Shown here one piece after another: positions 53,183 to 61,693 of a stretch of DNA of 64,000 nucleotides. The DNA lies in assembly GCA_050952085.1 (NCBI GenBank), contig JBMNKH010000004.1, forward strand, positions 62,001-126,000. Reading direction: 5' to 3'. The stretch's first letter is position 1; every line of letters begins with the position of its first letter. A model generated the notes under the pieces. That model was not told where the DNA came from and did no database searches. It was given only the letters and a program-made list of their open reading frames with translations. The DNA comes from DTU015 sp012837895 (lineage in GTDB: Bacteria > Bacillota > Sulfobacillia > Fermentithermobacillales > Fermentithermobacillaceae). The translations under genes and the position numbers were made by a program.

Positions 53183-54649
53183 ATGGATAAAATGGACAAG
53201 TTCCTGGAACATGCCCTGTCTTTTGACGATGTGCTGCTGGTTCCAGGCTATTCCGAGGTACTTCCCAGGGATGTGGACATCTCCACCTCTATCGGAACAT
53301 CCATCAAACTCCGCATGCCCATCCTCAGCGCTGCCATGGATACAGTCACCGAAAGCAGAATGGCAATAGCCATGGCCCGCGAGGGCGGCCTGGGCATAAT
53401 CCACCGGAACATGTCTGTGGACGAGCAAGCTCAGGAAGTAGACAGGGTTAAACGGTCAGAACACGGGGTAATCATCGATCCTTTCTATCTTTCACCTGAC
53501 AAGACAGTTGAAGATGCCCTCAACCTGATGGCCAGGTATCATATTTCAGGGGTGCCGATAGTCTCTGAAGGACGGCTTGTAGGGATCATCACCAACAGGG
53601 ACATCAGGTTTGAAGAAGATTACACTAAACTGATAGCTGACGTGATGACCAAGGAAGGTCTCATAACTGCATCTGTGGGAACCTCCTTGGAAGAGGCCAA
53701 AAAGATTATGGCCAGATACAAGATTGAAAAACTCCCTCTGGTAGACGATGAATTCCACTTGAAAGGGCTTATCACTCTAAAGGATATTGAGAAAACCAGG
53801 CAGTACCCAAACGCGTCGAAAGACGACAAAGGCCGGCTCCTTGCGGGCGCATGTGTCGGCGTCGGCCCAGGTACCGTGGACAGGGCGAAGGCTCTGGTAA
53901 GCGCAGGGGTAGACGTGATTGTAATTGACAGTGCCCACGGTCATTCAAAAGGGGTGCTGGACACTGTAGAGAAGATCAAGGAAGCTTTCCCTGACAAGGC
54001 GATCATAGCAGGCAACGTAGCTACAGGGGAAGGAGCCCGGGACCTGATCAGGCGCGGTGCAGACTGCGTAAAAGTAGGGGTAGGTCCTGGCTCTATATGC
54101 ACAACAAGAGTAATTGCAGGAGCCGGAGTGCCCCAGATTACCGCCATATTCAACGCAGCGGTGGTTGCTAAGGAGTACGGTGTCCCGGTAATTGCTGACG
54201 GCGGCATTAAGTATTCCGGCGACATTGCAAAAGCCCTGGCTGCAGGAGCTGACGCAGTCATGATTGGCGGACTCCTGGCCGGCACTGATGAGAGCCCGGG
54301 AGAAATGGAAATCTGGCAAGGGCGTAGTTTCAAAGTGTACCGGGGAATGGGTTCGTTAGGCGCAATGAAACAAGGATCAGCTGACCGGTACTTCCAGGAA
54401 CCTTCCACAAAACTGGTTCCGGAAGGCATTGAAGGAAGAGTGCCTTACAAAGGACCTGTTGCAGATACGATCTACCAACTGATTGGCGGGCTAAGGGCAG
54501 GAATGGGGTACTGCGGGGCTTCAAGTATTGAGTGCCTCCACAAGAACGCCAAATTCGCAAGAATAAGCAGCTCGGGGCTTAGGGAAAGCCATCCCCATGA
54601 TGTGTATGTAACGAAAGAGGCACCTAACTATACGCCCTTCTCAGATTGA
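53183..54649 (+). CDS. guaB: inosine-5'-monophosphate dehydrogenase
   Basis: A 488-residue enzyme that oxidises IMP to XMP with NAD, the entry to guanine nucleotides. The barrel starts ALSFDDVLLVPGYSEVLP; two CBS domains lie at about residues 95-210 (MARYHISGVPIVSEGRLVGIITNRDI); the catalytic loop GPGSICTTRVIAGAGVPQ holds the Cys. GMGSLGAM and the flap RVPYKGPV follow. ATG 53183 has GGAGAGA upstream. Transcribed alone, divergent from the glmL-type gene. Confidence 0.97.
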   Translation: MDKMDKFLEHALSFDDVLLVPGYSEVLPRDVDISTSIGTSIKLRMPILSAAMDTVTESRMAIAMAREGGLGIIHRNMSVDEQAQEVDRVKRSEHGVIIDPFYLSPDKTVEDALNLMARYHISGVPIVSEGRLVGIITNRDIRFEEDYTKLIADVMTKEGLITASVGTSLEEAKKIMARYKIEKLPLVDDEFHLKGLITLKDIEKTRQYPNASKDDKGRLLAGACVGVGPGTVDRAKALVSAGVDVIVIDSAHGHSKGVLDTVEKIKEAFPDKAIIAGNVATGEGARDLIRRGADCVKVGVGPGSICTTRVIAGAGVPQITAIFNAAVVAKEYGVPVIADGGIKYSGDIAKALAAGADAVMIGGLLAGTDESPGEMEIWQGRSFKVYRGMGSLGAMKQGSADRYFQEPSTKLVPEGIEGRVPYKGPVADTIYQLIGGLRAGMGYCGASSIECLHKNAKFARISSSGLRESHPHDVYVTKEAPNYTPFSD

Positions 54650-54659
54650 GAAGGGCGTA
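54631..54659. terminator. perfect hairpin spanning the guaB stop codon
   Basis: A 13-bp perfect stem (TACGCCCTTCTCA / TGAGAAGGGCGTA) with a 3-base GAT loop. The guaB stop TGA is inside the right arm, and the convergent gene ends five bases further on. No T-run on either side, so it may be a two-sided transcription or exonuclease barrier and not a classic terminator. Confidence 0.7.
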
Positions 54660-54664
54660 AGGTG

Positions 54665-55921
54665 TCATATACCGGGCGCGTAGTCAACGCCTTCTGTGTA
54701 AACATTGGCCGGGTTCCAAAGCATATATGTGTAGATGCCGTGTTCAAATACGGCGTTGACTTGACCCTGTACCTCTTGAGGACCATAACGGTATCTCATT
54801 GAGAAGTCCTGGAGCCAGGGACGGACCTTGCCCCTGAGCCCTTGGGTACGGTCCAGGGCCTCTTCCATGGCCTTGTATACTACCTCATACGGGTGCTTCT
54901 CAGGAACCTCAAACCCGTATATTCCGGGATTGTAATAGTGTGATGGGTACACCATGGGGCAAATAAAGTCAATTAAATCGGCGAGTTGTTCCAGGCGCTG
55001 CCCTATACCCATGTCGTCCTGGGCAATTGTCACAAATCCAAACACATCGGCGCTCAGGTACGCCTTGTTCTCCAACGCGTCGCCCATATACTCGAGAAAG
55101 GCAGCTATAGCATCTCCCCGGGATTCATACTCTTCATGGCCGGGCATAAGCACACCTTTCTTCTCCAACCCTTGGGCGCTGTCGGGAAATCTTACATAGT
55201 CCAGTTGGATCTCATCAAAGCCCATATCCACAGCCCACATTGAGACATCCTTTACGAACTCCCAGTTTCTCTTGTCATAGGGGTTGAGCCAAAGCCTACC
55301 GTCCCTATCTCTCCATAAGGTACCGTCAGCATTCCTGATAGCTTGCCCGGGTGCTGCCATCGCCATGTGAGGATCCTGGAATGCAACAATCCTTGCAATC
55401 AAGTAGTAACCTTCTTGTTTCAGCACATTCACAAGGGCTGAAAAGTGGTTGTAAGAAGCAGCTTTCGAAGGAATTCCCGGTGCCTCACGCGGGATTCTGC
55501 CGTTGTTGTCTTTGACGTCGATTACGAGGCAATTAAGTCCGGGATTGCTGCGTATAAACGTTATCACGTCAGCAAACCGTGACGGTGTACCGAACACATC
55601 CATGGTCACATACAGCCCCCTGGCAGAAAGCGCCTGCTCCATGGATGCAAGTCCGGGCTGTTCCTCTGGATCCGCGGCGCCCTGGCCTTCCCCACCCTGA
55701 CCTTCATCAAGCTCGCCCTCTTCAACCTGGCCTTGCCCGATCCCGTTCGCTGGTATGTCCGTCCCTGCAGCTTCCCTGGCAAAGGGAAACACCTCAAAAT
55801 GATACGCAGCAAGCAAACTTGTGGCAAAAAAGAGCAAGGCAACCATCATCCAAACATATGTGTGCCTTGCCTTCCGCTGGCGCCTGGAAGAGCGCCTAGG
55901 CTCCAAACTAGTTTCCCCCAT
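54665..55921 (-). CDS. putative glycosyl hydrolase, DUF4015 family, membrane-anchored
   Basis: A 418-residue protein: basic N-terminus, a transmembrane helix (VWMMVALLFFATSLLAAYHF), an acidic Gly-rich linker (EGELDEGQGGEGQG), then a TIM-barrel domain: GLYVTMDVFG, CLVIDVKDNNGRIP, AVDMGFDEIQLDYVRFPDS, YLSADVFGFVT, DFICPMVYPSHYY and YTYMLWNPANVY. This matches the DUF4015 putative glycosidase family, near GH13-like folds. It would act on the outer surface or the spore coat. ATG 55921 has GGGAGA seven bases upstream. Confidence 0.88.
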   Translation of the reverse strand: MGETSLEPRRSSRRQRKARHTYVWMMVALLFFATSLLAAYHFEVFPFAREAAGTDIPANGIGQGQVEEGELDEGQGGEGQGAADPEEQPGLASMEQALSARGLYVTMDVFGTPSRFADVITFIRSNPGLNCLVIDVKDNNGRIPREAPGIPSKAASYNHFSALVNVLKQEGYYLIARIVAFQDPHMAMAAPGQAIRNADGTLWRDRDGRLWLNPYDKRNWEFVKDVSMWAVDMGFDEIQLDYVRFPDSAQGLEKKGVLMPGHEEYESRGDAIAAFLEYMGDALENKAYLSADVFGFVTIAQDDMGIGQRLEQLADLIDFICPMVYPSHYYNPGIYGFEVPEKHPYEVVYKAMEEALDRTQGLRGKVRPWLQDFSMRYRYGPQEVQGQVNAVFEHGIYTYMLWNPANVYTEGVDYAPGI

Positions 55922-56033
55922 GAAAATTCTCCCATCTCTATACCTGCTAGATAGCAAGAACCACTTCCTTATTCACTTCTTGATAGACGTAAGGAACCCT
56001 CTTTAGGTTTCTGGTTCTTGACCTGATTCGACA

Positions 56034-56507
56034 TTATTTGGGCTTAACTTGTCTTAGGGCAACACAGATCTCAAGATATCCCACGGGCATTTCCAGGGGG
56101 ATTATGAGCCTTTGAATATCCAGTGTTGAGATCACAACGCCTACGCCCGAAACAAGTGTAGGCGGAGACAGTTTGCACTCGTAACCGCACTCCTCAAATC
56201 TGATAGTAGCTTGTCCGGTAATAATGTTCCCCATCTCTGCAATCGCGGATTCGGCCAGTTCGTCAAATACGGGCACAGGTTCGCCCATCATTGCAGATGC
56301 CATAGCTTTGGCCGTACGTTCAGACATGGAGTAAATCACAATTCCTTCTGCATCTCCTGTAACGCCGATGGCAACATTGACCTCTCCCGATGTTGAACGC
56401 GACGCTTCCAAGCGCAACTGCCCACGCTTGACCTCGGTGTTAAGCTCTTGTTTCAGGAAACCTAAAGCAGACTCCAAGAATGGGTTGATCAAGGTTGCCT
56501 TAAACAT
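56034..56507 (-). CDS. cheX: chemotaxis protein CheX (CheC-like phosphatase)
   Basis: A 157-residue CheC/CheX/FliY family protein with one phosphatase helix ESAIAEMGNIITG, carrying the E-x3-N pair (about residues 90-95), and Gly-rich strand GIVIYSMSERTAKAMASAMMG. It removes phosphate from CheY-P. Last gene of the che cluster; follows cheR after a 66-base gap. Confidence 0.88.
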   Translation of the reverse strand: MFKATLINPFLESALGFLKQELNTEVKRGQLRLEASRSTSGEVNVAIGVTGDAEGIVIYSMSERTAKAMASAMMGEPVPVFDELAESAIAEMGNIITGQATIRFEECGYECKLSPPTLVSGVGVVISTLDIQRLIIPLEMPVGYLEICVALRQVKPK

Positions 56508-56573
56508 GGCATCACTCCTTTCTCCACTATCGCCCAGCCAAACAGGCTCGGTTCATGCCAAAGTCATGCACTA

Positions 56574-57386
56574 TCAAGGTGAGCGGCGGTAAAAAAACGG
56601 CCGGATCTGCTTAAGGCCGTAGTCCTGGGCGTTGAATATGGCTTCTGTTGCCCCCATAAACAACACGCCCCCCGGCCTTAGGGAAGACGCCAGCCTTGCT
56701 ATTACATCCTGCTTGCTGTGTTCTGAGAAGTAGATAATCACGTTCCGGCATATTATAAGGTCCATGCTGCCAGGATACTCTGAGCTTAACAGGTCATGCC
56801 GACGGAAACTTACCATCCGCCTGATGGAATCTTGGACTACATGCAAGTCCGCTTCTTTCCGGAAATACTTCCTGAGTAAAGGTTTAGGAACGCTCTTGAC
56901 TTCAGCGGAAGTATATTTGGCCGCCCGGGCCTTGCCTAAACTTGTCTCATCAATGTCTGTGCCGAGGATGAAAACATCATCAACTGAACACTCAGCAAAG
57001 GTGATCGCAGCTGAATAAGCTTCCTGGCCCGCAGCTGAACCGGCACTCCACACCCTTATGCGCCACTTGGCCGAGTCCGCCAACAGCGGCACAATCTCCC
57101 TGGCAAGCGCTTCCCAGTGTTCCGGGTTCCTAAAAAAGTCAGATACGTTGATGGTCAGGTATTCAACCAGCCGTGCAACTTCACCGGGATCCCGCTGAAG
57201 GCGCATAGCAAACGTTGCAAAATCAGGGATGTTGCGCCTGTTCATGTAGTTCACCAGCCGGCGGTAGATCTGCCTTCCCTTGTAGTTGTGCAGATTGATG
57301 CCTGTGAACTCAGCCGCCTTTGTGCAAAAATACGAGTAGTCTGCGCCGAATTGATGCAATTCTGTTGTATTCACTGAATCTGACAT
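56574..57386 (-). CDS. cheR: chemotaxis receptor methyltransferase CheR
   Basis: A 270-residue SAM-dependent methyltransferase that adds methyl groups to Glu of chemoreceptors. It shows the N-terminal helical domain with YKGRQIYRRLVNYMNRR, NVSDFFRNPEHWEALA, SAM motif VWSAGSAAGQEAYSAA (usual SAGCSTGEEPYS altered at three positions), and DLIICRNVIIYFSE. The changed motif keeps the Gly and Glu that matter. Confidence 0.94.
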   Translation of the reverse strand: MSDSVNTTELHQFGADYSYFCTKAAEFTGINLHNYKGRQIYRRLVNYMNRRNIPDFATFAMRLQRDPGEVARLVEYLTINVSDFFRNPEHWEALAREIVPLLADSAKWRIRVWSAGSAAGQEAYSAAITFAECSVDDVFILGTDIDETSLGKARAAKYTSAEVKSVPKPLLRKYFRKEADLHVVQDSIRRMVSFRRHDLLSSEYPGSMDLIICRNVIIYFSEHSKQDVIARLASSLRPGGVLFMGATEAIFNAQDYGLKQIRPFFYRRSP

Positions 57387-57408
57387 AACCGTCCGCTCCC
57401 TCGTTGTT

Positions 57409-58497
57409 TTACCGTTTGCTGCAAAAACCTTCTATGGCATTTGCTATATCGTCCAAAGGCAATATCTTTTCACACCCACCTGCTTCATAACAGGCTTTGG
57501 GCATTCCCCATACAACCGAAGTCTCACGATCCTGGCAGATCACCTTAGCTCCGGCCTTTCTCGCTGCCCACGCTCCTCTGGCACCGTCGAATCCCATTCC
57601 CGTGAGTATGACAACCATCAAATTGGCCCTAAACAGGGACCCGGCGTCAAAAAGGGTTACATCAACCGAAGGCTTGACACCATGCACAGCATTGCCTTCG
57701 TCAAGATATACATGGTAAACGCCATGTTTATCACAAGGCAACTTGTCAATCCTCAAGTGATATCCCCCAGGGGCAACCAGCACCAGGCCTGGCTCGAGAA
57801 CATCTTCTTCAGCAGCTTCCCTGACTTTGAGGGAGGAAAGCATGTCCAAGCGCTTGGCCAGCGACTCGGTAAACCCTCTCGGCATGTGCTGGCAAATTAT
57901 GACGGCTGCAGGCAGGTCCGGAGGCAGGTTAGGTATGATTTCTTCCAATGCTTGGGGGCCGCCTGTAGAAGAGCCTATAACCACCAAAGTATCCACAGGG
58001 GCCGTGCCATTTGCCTGCTTCCGCTTTTTTGCCCTCTCAGTTTCATGACGGTACCTGAGTTCTTGCACCCTGAGTCTTGCACAGGAAGCATGAATTACTT
58101 TTTCACATAGCTCCCTGGCTACCAGTGGGACCAAACCCCTGGCCACAGGCTTGGGCACAAAATCAACCGCTCCCATTGACAAGGCTTCCATGGTAATCTT
58201 GGAACCCCGCTGTGTGAGAGACGAGAACATAACCACGGGCAGCGGCCGTTTTATCATTGTATCCCTCAAGACAGACAGCCCGTCCATTTTGGGCATTTCA
58301 ATGTCCAGCACCATTACATCGGGATTAAGGGAGATGCATTTGGCCACTGCTTCTACTCCGTCTCTCGCCTCATCTATTACGGCGATCCTTGGATGACTCT
58401 CAAGCATCCTTCTGAGCATCCGTCTCATGAAAAGAGAGTCATCTACTATGAGCACCCTTATTTTGTCATCCTTGCCCCTGCATCTCATTTCCCGCAT
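57409..58497 (-). CDS. cheB: chemotaxis response regulator / methylesterase CheB
   Basis: A 362-residue protein. The receiver domain has VLIVDDS and phospho-acceptor Asp at about residue 65 (VMVLDIEMPKMDG). The esterase domain has the catalytic triad motifs GSSTGGPQAL (Ser), QHMPRGFT (His) and LTGMGFDGARG (Asp). It demethylates or deamidates chemoreceptors when phosphorylated by CheA. ATG 58497 overlaps the cheY 3' end by 13 bases. Confidence 0.96.
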   Translation of the reverse strand: MREMRCRGKDDKIRVLIVDDSLFMRRMLRRMLESHPRIAVIDEARDGVEAVAKCISLNPDVMVLDIEMPKMDGLSVLRDTMIKRPLPVVMFSSLTQRGSKITMEALSMGAVDFVPKPVARGLVPLVARELCEKVIHASCARLRVQELRYRHETERAKKRKQANGTAPVDTLVVIGSSTGGPQALEEIIPNLPPDLPAAVIICQHMPRGFTESLAKRLDMLSSLKVREAAEEDVLEPGLVLVAPGGYHLRIDKLPCDKHGVYHVYLDEGNAVHGVKPSVDVTLFDAGSLFRANLMVVILTGMGFDGARGAWAARKAGAKVICQDRETSVVWGMPKACYEAGGCEKILPLDDIANAIEGFCSKR

Positions 58498-58844
58498 TGC
58501 TTCTTCACTGCTTCAAGAAGCCTGTCAGGATCAAAAGGCTTGATCACGAAATCCTTAGCACCTGCTTTGATAGCTTCCAGGACCATGCTCTTCTGCCCCA
58601 TGGCCGTTACCATAACCACCCTTGCATCGGGATCTCCTGCCTTCATCTGCTTCAAAGCTTCAATACCATCCAGTACGGGCATGGTAATGTCCATTAGGAC
58701 GACGTCAGGCTTTTCTTCAAAGTACCGCTTGACCGCTTCTTCACCATTTGAAGCTTGAACAACCTCGTAACCGTTGGCAGTGAGCAACTTCGAGGTCCTG
58801 TTCCGCATGAACATGGCATCATCTGCAACCAGAATCTTAGCCAT
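58485..58844 (-). CDS. cheY: chemotaxis response regulator CheY
   Basis: A 119-residue single receiver domain. AKILVADDAMFMR carries the acidic pocket, Asp52 in VVLMDITMP is the phospho-acceptor, and FVIKPFDPDRL the conserved Lys. It carries the signal from CheA to the flagellar switch. ATG 58844 with AAGGAG nine bases upstream. No flagellar gene is in the window. Confidence 0.95.
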   Translation of the reverse strand: MAKILVADDAMFMRNRTSKLLTANGYEVVQASNGEEAVKRYFEEKPDVVLMDITMPVLDGIEALKQMKAGDPDARVVMVTAMGQKSMVLEAIKAGAKDFVIKPFDPDRLLEAVKKQCGK

Positions 58845-58932
58845 CAACACCCACTCCTTAGTCAAATCTCTGTGGCTGCCTCATCTGTTGATCAAACAAT
58901 GACTTTTCCAGAACCTATGTAAAGCCGCATTG

Positions 58933-61044
58933 TCATAACAAGCTGTTGGTGTCAAGGATTACAGCCGGATCGCCTTGGGGAAGGATGGTGGCACCTCCGA
59001 TACCTTTCAGGCGCGAGAGGATTCTGCCTAATTCCTTTACAACTATCTCCTCTTCACCAATCAGCCCGTCTACCCCAAGGGCTAGGGGTTCATCGTGGCT
59101 GCGCGTAAGCACCGCATATTTGAAATTGCCGTTTCCCATCCAGGGGTCGTCTTTCAGGCAACCTTCAAGGGAAACCAAAGGAAATACGCTGCCCCTTACA
59201 GTCAGGGCTGCTTTGCCTTTGATAGTCTTGATATCTTCCCGCTGTACAACCAATACTTCTTCAACTGATGACGTGGGTATGGCGTATGTAATGCCTGAGC
59301 ACTCCACAAGCAACGCACGTACAATGGCAAGGGTGAGAGGGAGACGTAAGATCACCGATGTGCCTATGCCAGCCTGGCTCTTGATTTCTATGTGGCCATT
59401 GATCCGCTCGAGATTTGACCTGACAACATCCAAGCCCACACCCCTGCCGGACACCTCAGTCGCAGTCCGGGCTGTAGAGAAACCGGGGGTGAAAATCAAT
59501 TCAAGCGCTTCCCTGTCAGATAGCCTGGCAGCAGCTTCCCGGGTGATCAAGCCTTTGTTCACCGCTGATTCCCTTACCCGGTCAGGGTCTATCCCTGCAC
59601 CGTCATCCTTGACCTGAATCAGCACCTGGTTTTCCTGATACCACGCTGACAGGGTTATCTTGCCTCTTTCCGGCTTGCCCCGGGTCCTTCTTTCATCAGG
59701 CATTTCGATTCCGTGATCGATTGCGTTCCTGAGGATGTGTATCAGCGGATCGTCTATAGCTTCAAGCACTGTCTTGTCAAGTTCAGGACGTTCGCCCCTG
59801 ATTTCAAAGTCGACCAGCTTGCCGCAACGGCTTGACAGATCCCTGACCATCCTGGGGAACTTGGAAAGTATGCTCCTTAAGGGCAGCAACCGGGCTTTCA
59901 TAATGCCCTCTTGCAGTTCCTGGGACGTCCTCTGAAGCCTTGCCGAAAGCGCCGCTACTTCGTTGCCGATTACCGCTGTCTCTTTACTGGCTTGGAGCCT
60001 CAAGCCTAATTGGGAGAGCCGGGTCCTGTCGATCACTAACTCGCCTACCAGATTAAGCAGTAGATCAAGAAGGGCGACGTTCACACGCACTGTGCGCCCG
60101 AGATTAGTTGTTCTCACTACTGAATCCCCGTCACGCCTAGGGCCATTGTCTTGTTCCCCTTTGTGTGGCTGTTCGCCCTGTTGCTCCGTTGCCGGTGCTT
60201 CGTCAGTATTGTGTAGCTCTTCAGGTGAACCAGTTCCTGCGACAGCCCCTGAACTGTCCCCAGTAGTCTGTTTTGATCCGCTCCTGTGATACGGAACCAG
60301 GGAAACCTGTACCACATCCTGCACTGACCCGGCTACCTTCTTGGCTGATACCCCATCATCGCTGCATGTCAGATAAATATCCAGCTTGTCGCTTGCTTCA
60401 CCGGCCTCTACCTTGTCCACGGACGGGACTGATTCAATAACGTCTGCAATCTCGCCAACCAGCACTAACACCTGAAAACATCTCACAGAAAGCAGCTCGG
60501 CTTCAGGGTTTAGTTTTACGGTTAGTCTGTATACAGGCTTTCCGTCATCTAATACCTCTGAGATCTGCCCGGCGAGGATTGGTTCCAGGTCAGATGAATC
60601 TTCAAGTGAATCCCTCGCCTGAGCGGCAGGTTCGCCCGATGTCCCGGCAGGCTCCCCTGTCTTGGCGGCGCCTGGTTGCACTGCCTGGATTTTTGCCATT
60701 ATGCTTTCAGTAGACGGTCTCGCGCTCCTGCGCTCCAGTGCAGCCTTCCAACTGGAAAGCCAGTCGAGAACCGAAAACAGCAAATCTGTTACATCTGGTG
60801 TAAGCGCGCGTTCGCCTGACCTGATCGTGTCCAGGATATTTTCCATGGCGTGGGTCACTTCCACGCCGTCCTGTAAACCTAAGGTAGCAGCTCCGCCCTT
60901 TATTGTGTGCATTGCCCTGAACACTTCTTGGATAAGAGCTTCACCTGACGGTGATTTTTCCAGTTCGACCAGGTTCTGCTCTGTATTTGCAAGAAGTTCA
61001 TCAACTTCTTCGAGAAAAATGCTCAGATCTTCTGTGTATTCCAT
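58933..61044 (-). CDS. cheA: chemotaxis histidine kinase CheA
   Basis: A 703-residue kinase. The P1 domain has the phosphorylated His46 in FRAMHTIKGGAATLG; a P2-like CheY-binding region comes around residues 165-260; then dimerisation, and the ATPase with N box ILRNAIDHGIEMPDE, G1 VKDDGAGIDPDRV and G2 SGRGVGLDVV. The C-terminal CheW-like domain contains LVECSGITYAIPTSSVEEVL. It phosphorylates CheY and CheB. Confidence 0.96.
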   Translation of the reverse strand: MEYTEDLSIFLEEVDELLANTEQNLVELEKSPSGEALIQEVFRAMHTIKGGAATLGLQDGVEVTHAMENILDTIRSGERALTPDVTDLLFSVLDWLSSWKAALERRSARPSTESIMAKIQAVQPGAAKTGEPAGTSGEPAAQARDSLEDSSDLEPILAGQISEVLDDGKPVYRLTVKLNPEAELLSVRCFQVLVLVGEIADVIESVPSVDKVEAGEASDKLDIYLTCSDDGVSAKKVAGSVQDVVQVSLVPYHRSGSKQTTGDSSGAVAGTGSPEELHNTDEAPATEQQGEQPHKGEQDNGPRRDGDSVVRTTNLGRTVRVNVALLDLLLNLVGELVIDRTRLSQLGLRLQASKETAVIGNEVAALSARLQRTSQELQEGIMKARLLPLRSILSKFPRMVRDLSSRCGKLVDFEIRGERPELDKTVLEAIDDPLIHILRNAIDHGIEMPDERRTRGKPERGKITLSAWYQENQVLIQVKDDGAGIDPDRVRESAVNKGLITREAAARLSDREALELIFTPGFSTARTATEVSGRGVGLDVVRSNLERINGHIEIKSQAGIGTSVILRLPLTLAIVRALLVECSGITYAIPTSSVEEVLVVQREDIKTIKGKAALTVRGSVFPLVSLEGCLKDDPWMGNGNFKYAVLTRSHDEPLALGVDGLIGEEEIVVKELGRILSRLKGIGGATILPQGDPAVILDTNSLL

Positions 61045-61069
61045 GGGGCTAGGCTCCTTCTTTCAGGCT

Positions 61070-61591
61070 TCACCTGACCACAGCAGATGCTAAGTCCACT
61101 TGTTTGAGGGTTCTCTTTTCAGCATCTGAGATGATCCGGGTAAGATCCAGCAGAACGATAAGGGAATCGTTCACTTTGGCAATACCCTGGATGTAATCAA
61201 TCTCATCGCCTGTGATTACCGATGCAGGCGGCTCGACAGAATCATCGCTGATGCGGAGCACCGACGATACAGAGTCTACGATTACGCCAATGCCCTCGCC
61301 ATCAGCTTCTGTGAGCACGATCCTTTGCTCTGGGGTAGCTTGTTTTTTCTCAAAGCCAAAGTGCTTCCTAAGGTCAAGCACAGGAATGACTTTGCCCCTC
61401 AAATTGATGATGCCCTCCACAAAATCAGGGGCCCTGGGGACAGGGACTATCTTTTGGATAGGTATAATCTCCCGGACTTTCTGGATATCCACGCCGTAAG
61501 TTTCCGCGCCCAAACAAAAGGCCACGATTTGCCGGCCATGGCTGGTGTCACTATTGGTGATGTCTTTCTCCGGATTCTGGTTGGTAGACAC
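61070..61591 (-). CDS. cheW: chemotaxis coupling protein CheW
   Basis: A 173-residue CheW: QIVAFCLGAETYGVDIQKVREIIP, VPRAPDFVEGIINLRGKVIPVLDLRKHFG, and VDSVSSVLRISDDSVEPPA. It links receptors to CheA. The start is GTG 61591 with a GGGGG run upstream. First gene of the che cluster; no receptor gene in the window. Confidence 0.95.
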   Translation of the reverse strand: MSTNQNPEKDITNSDTSHGRQIVAFCLGAETYGVDIQKVREIIPIQKIVPVPRAPDFVEGIINLRGKVIPVLDLRKHFGFEKKQATPEQRIVLTEADGEGIGVIVDSVSSVLRISDDSVEPPASVITGDEIDYIQGIAKVNDSLIVLLDLTRIISDAEKRTLKQVDLASAVVR

Positions 61592-61693
61592 AACAATCCC
61601 CCTGACACCTAGTATCGGAATTAGGGTTCAGGGCGTTAAGGTGTCAGCCGCCAAGTTCAGGGGCTTTAGCAGGGGAGCAGGAGTTGAGACACA

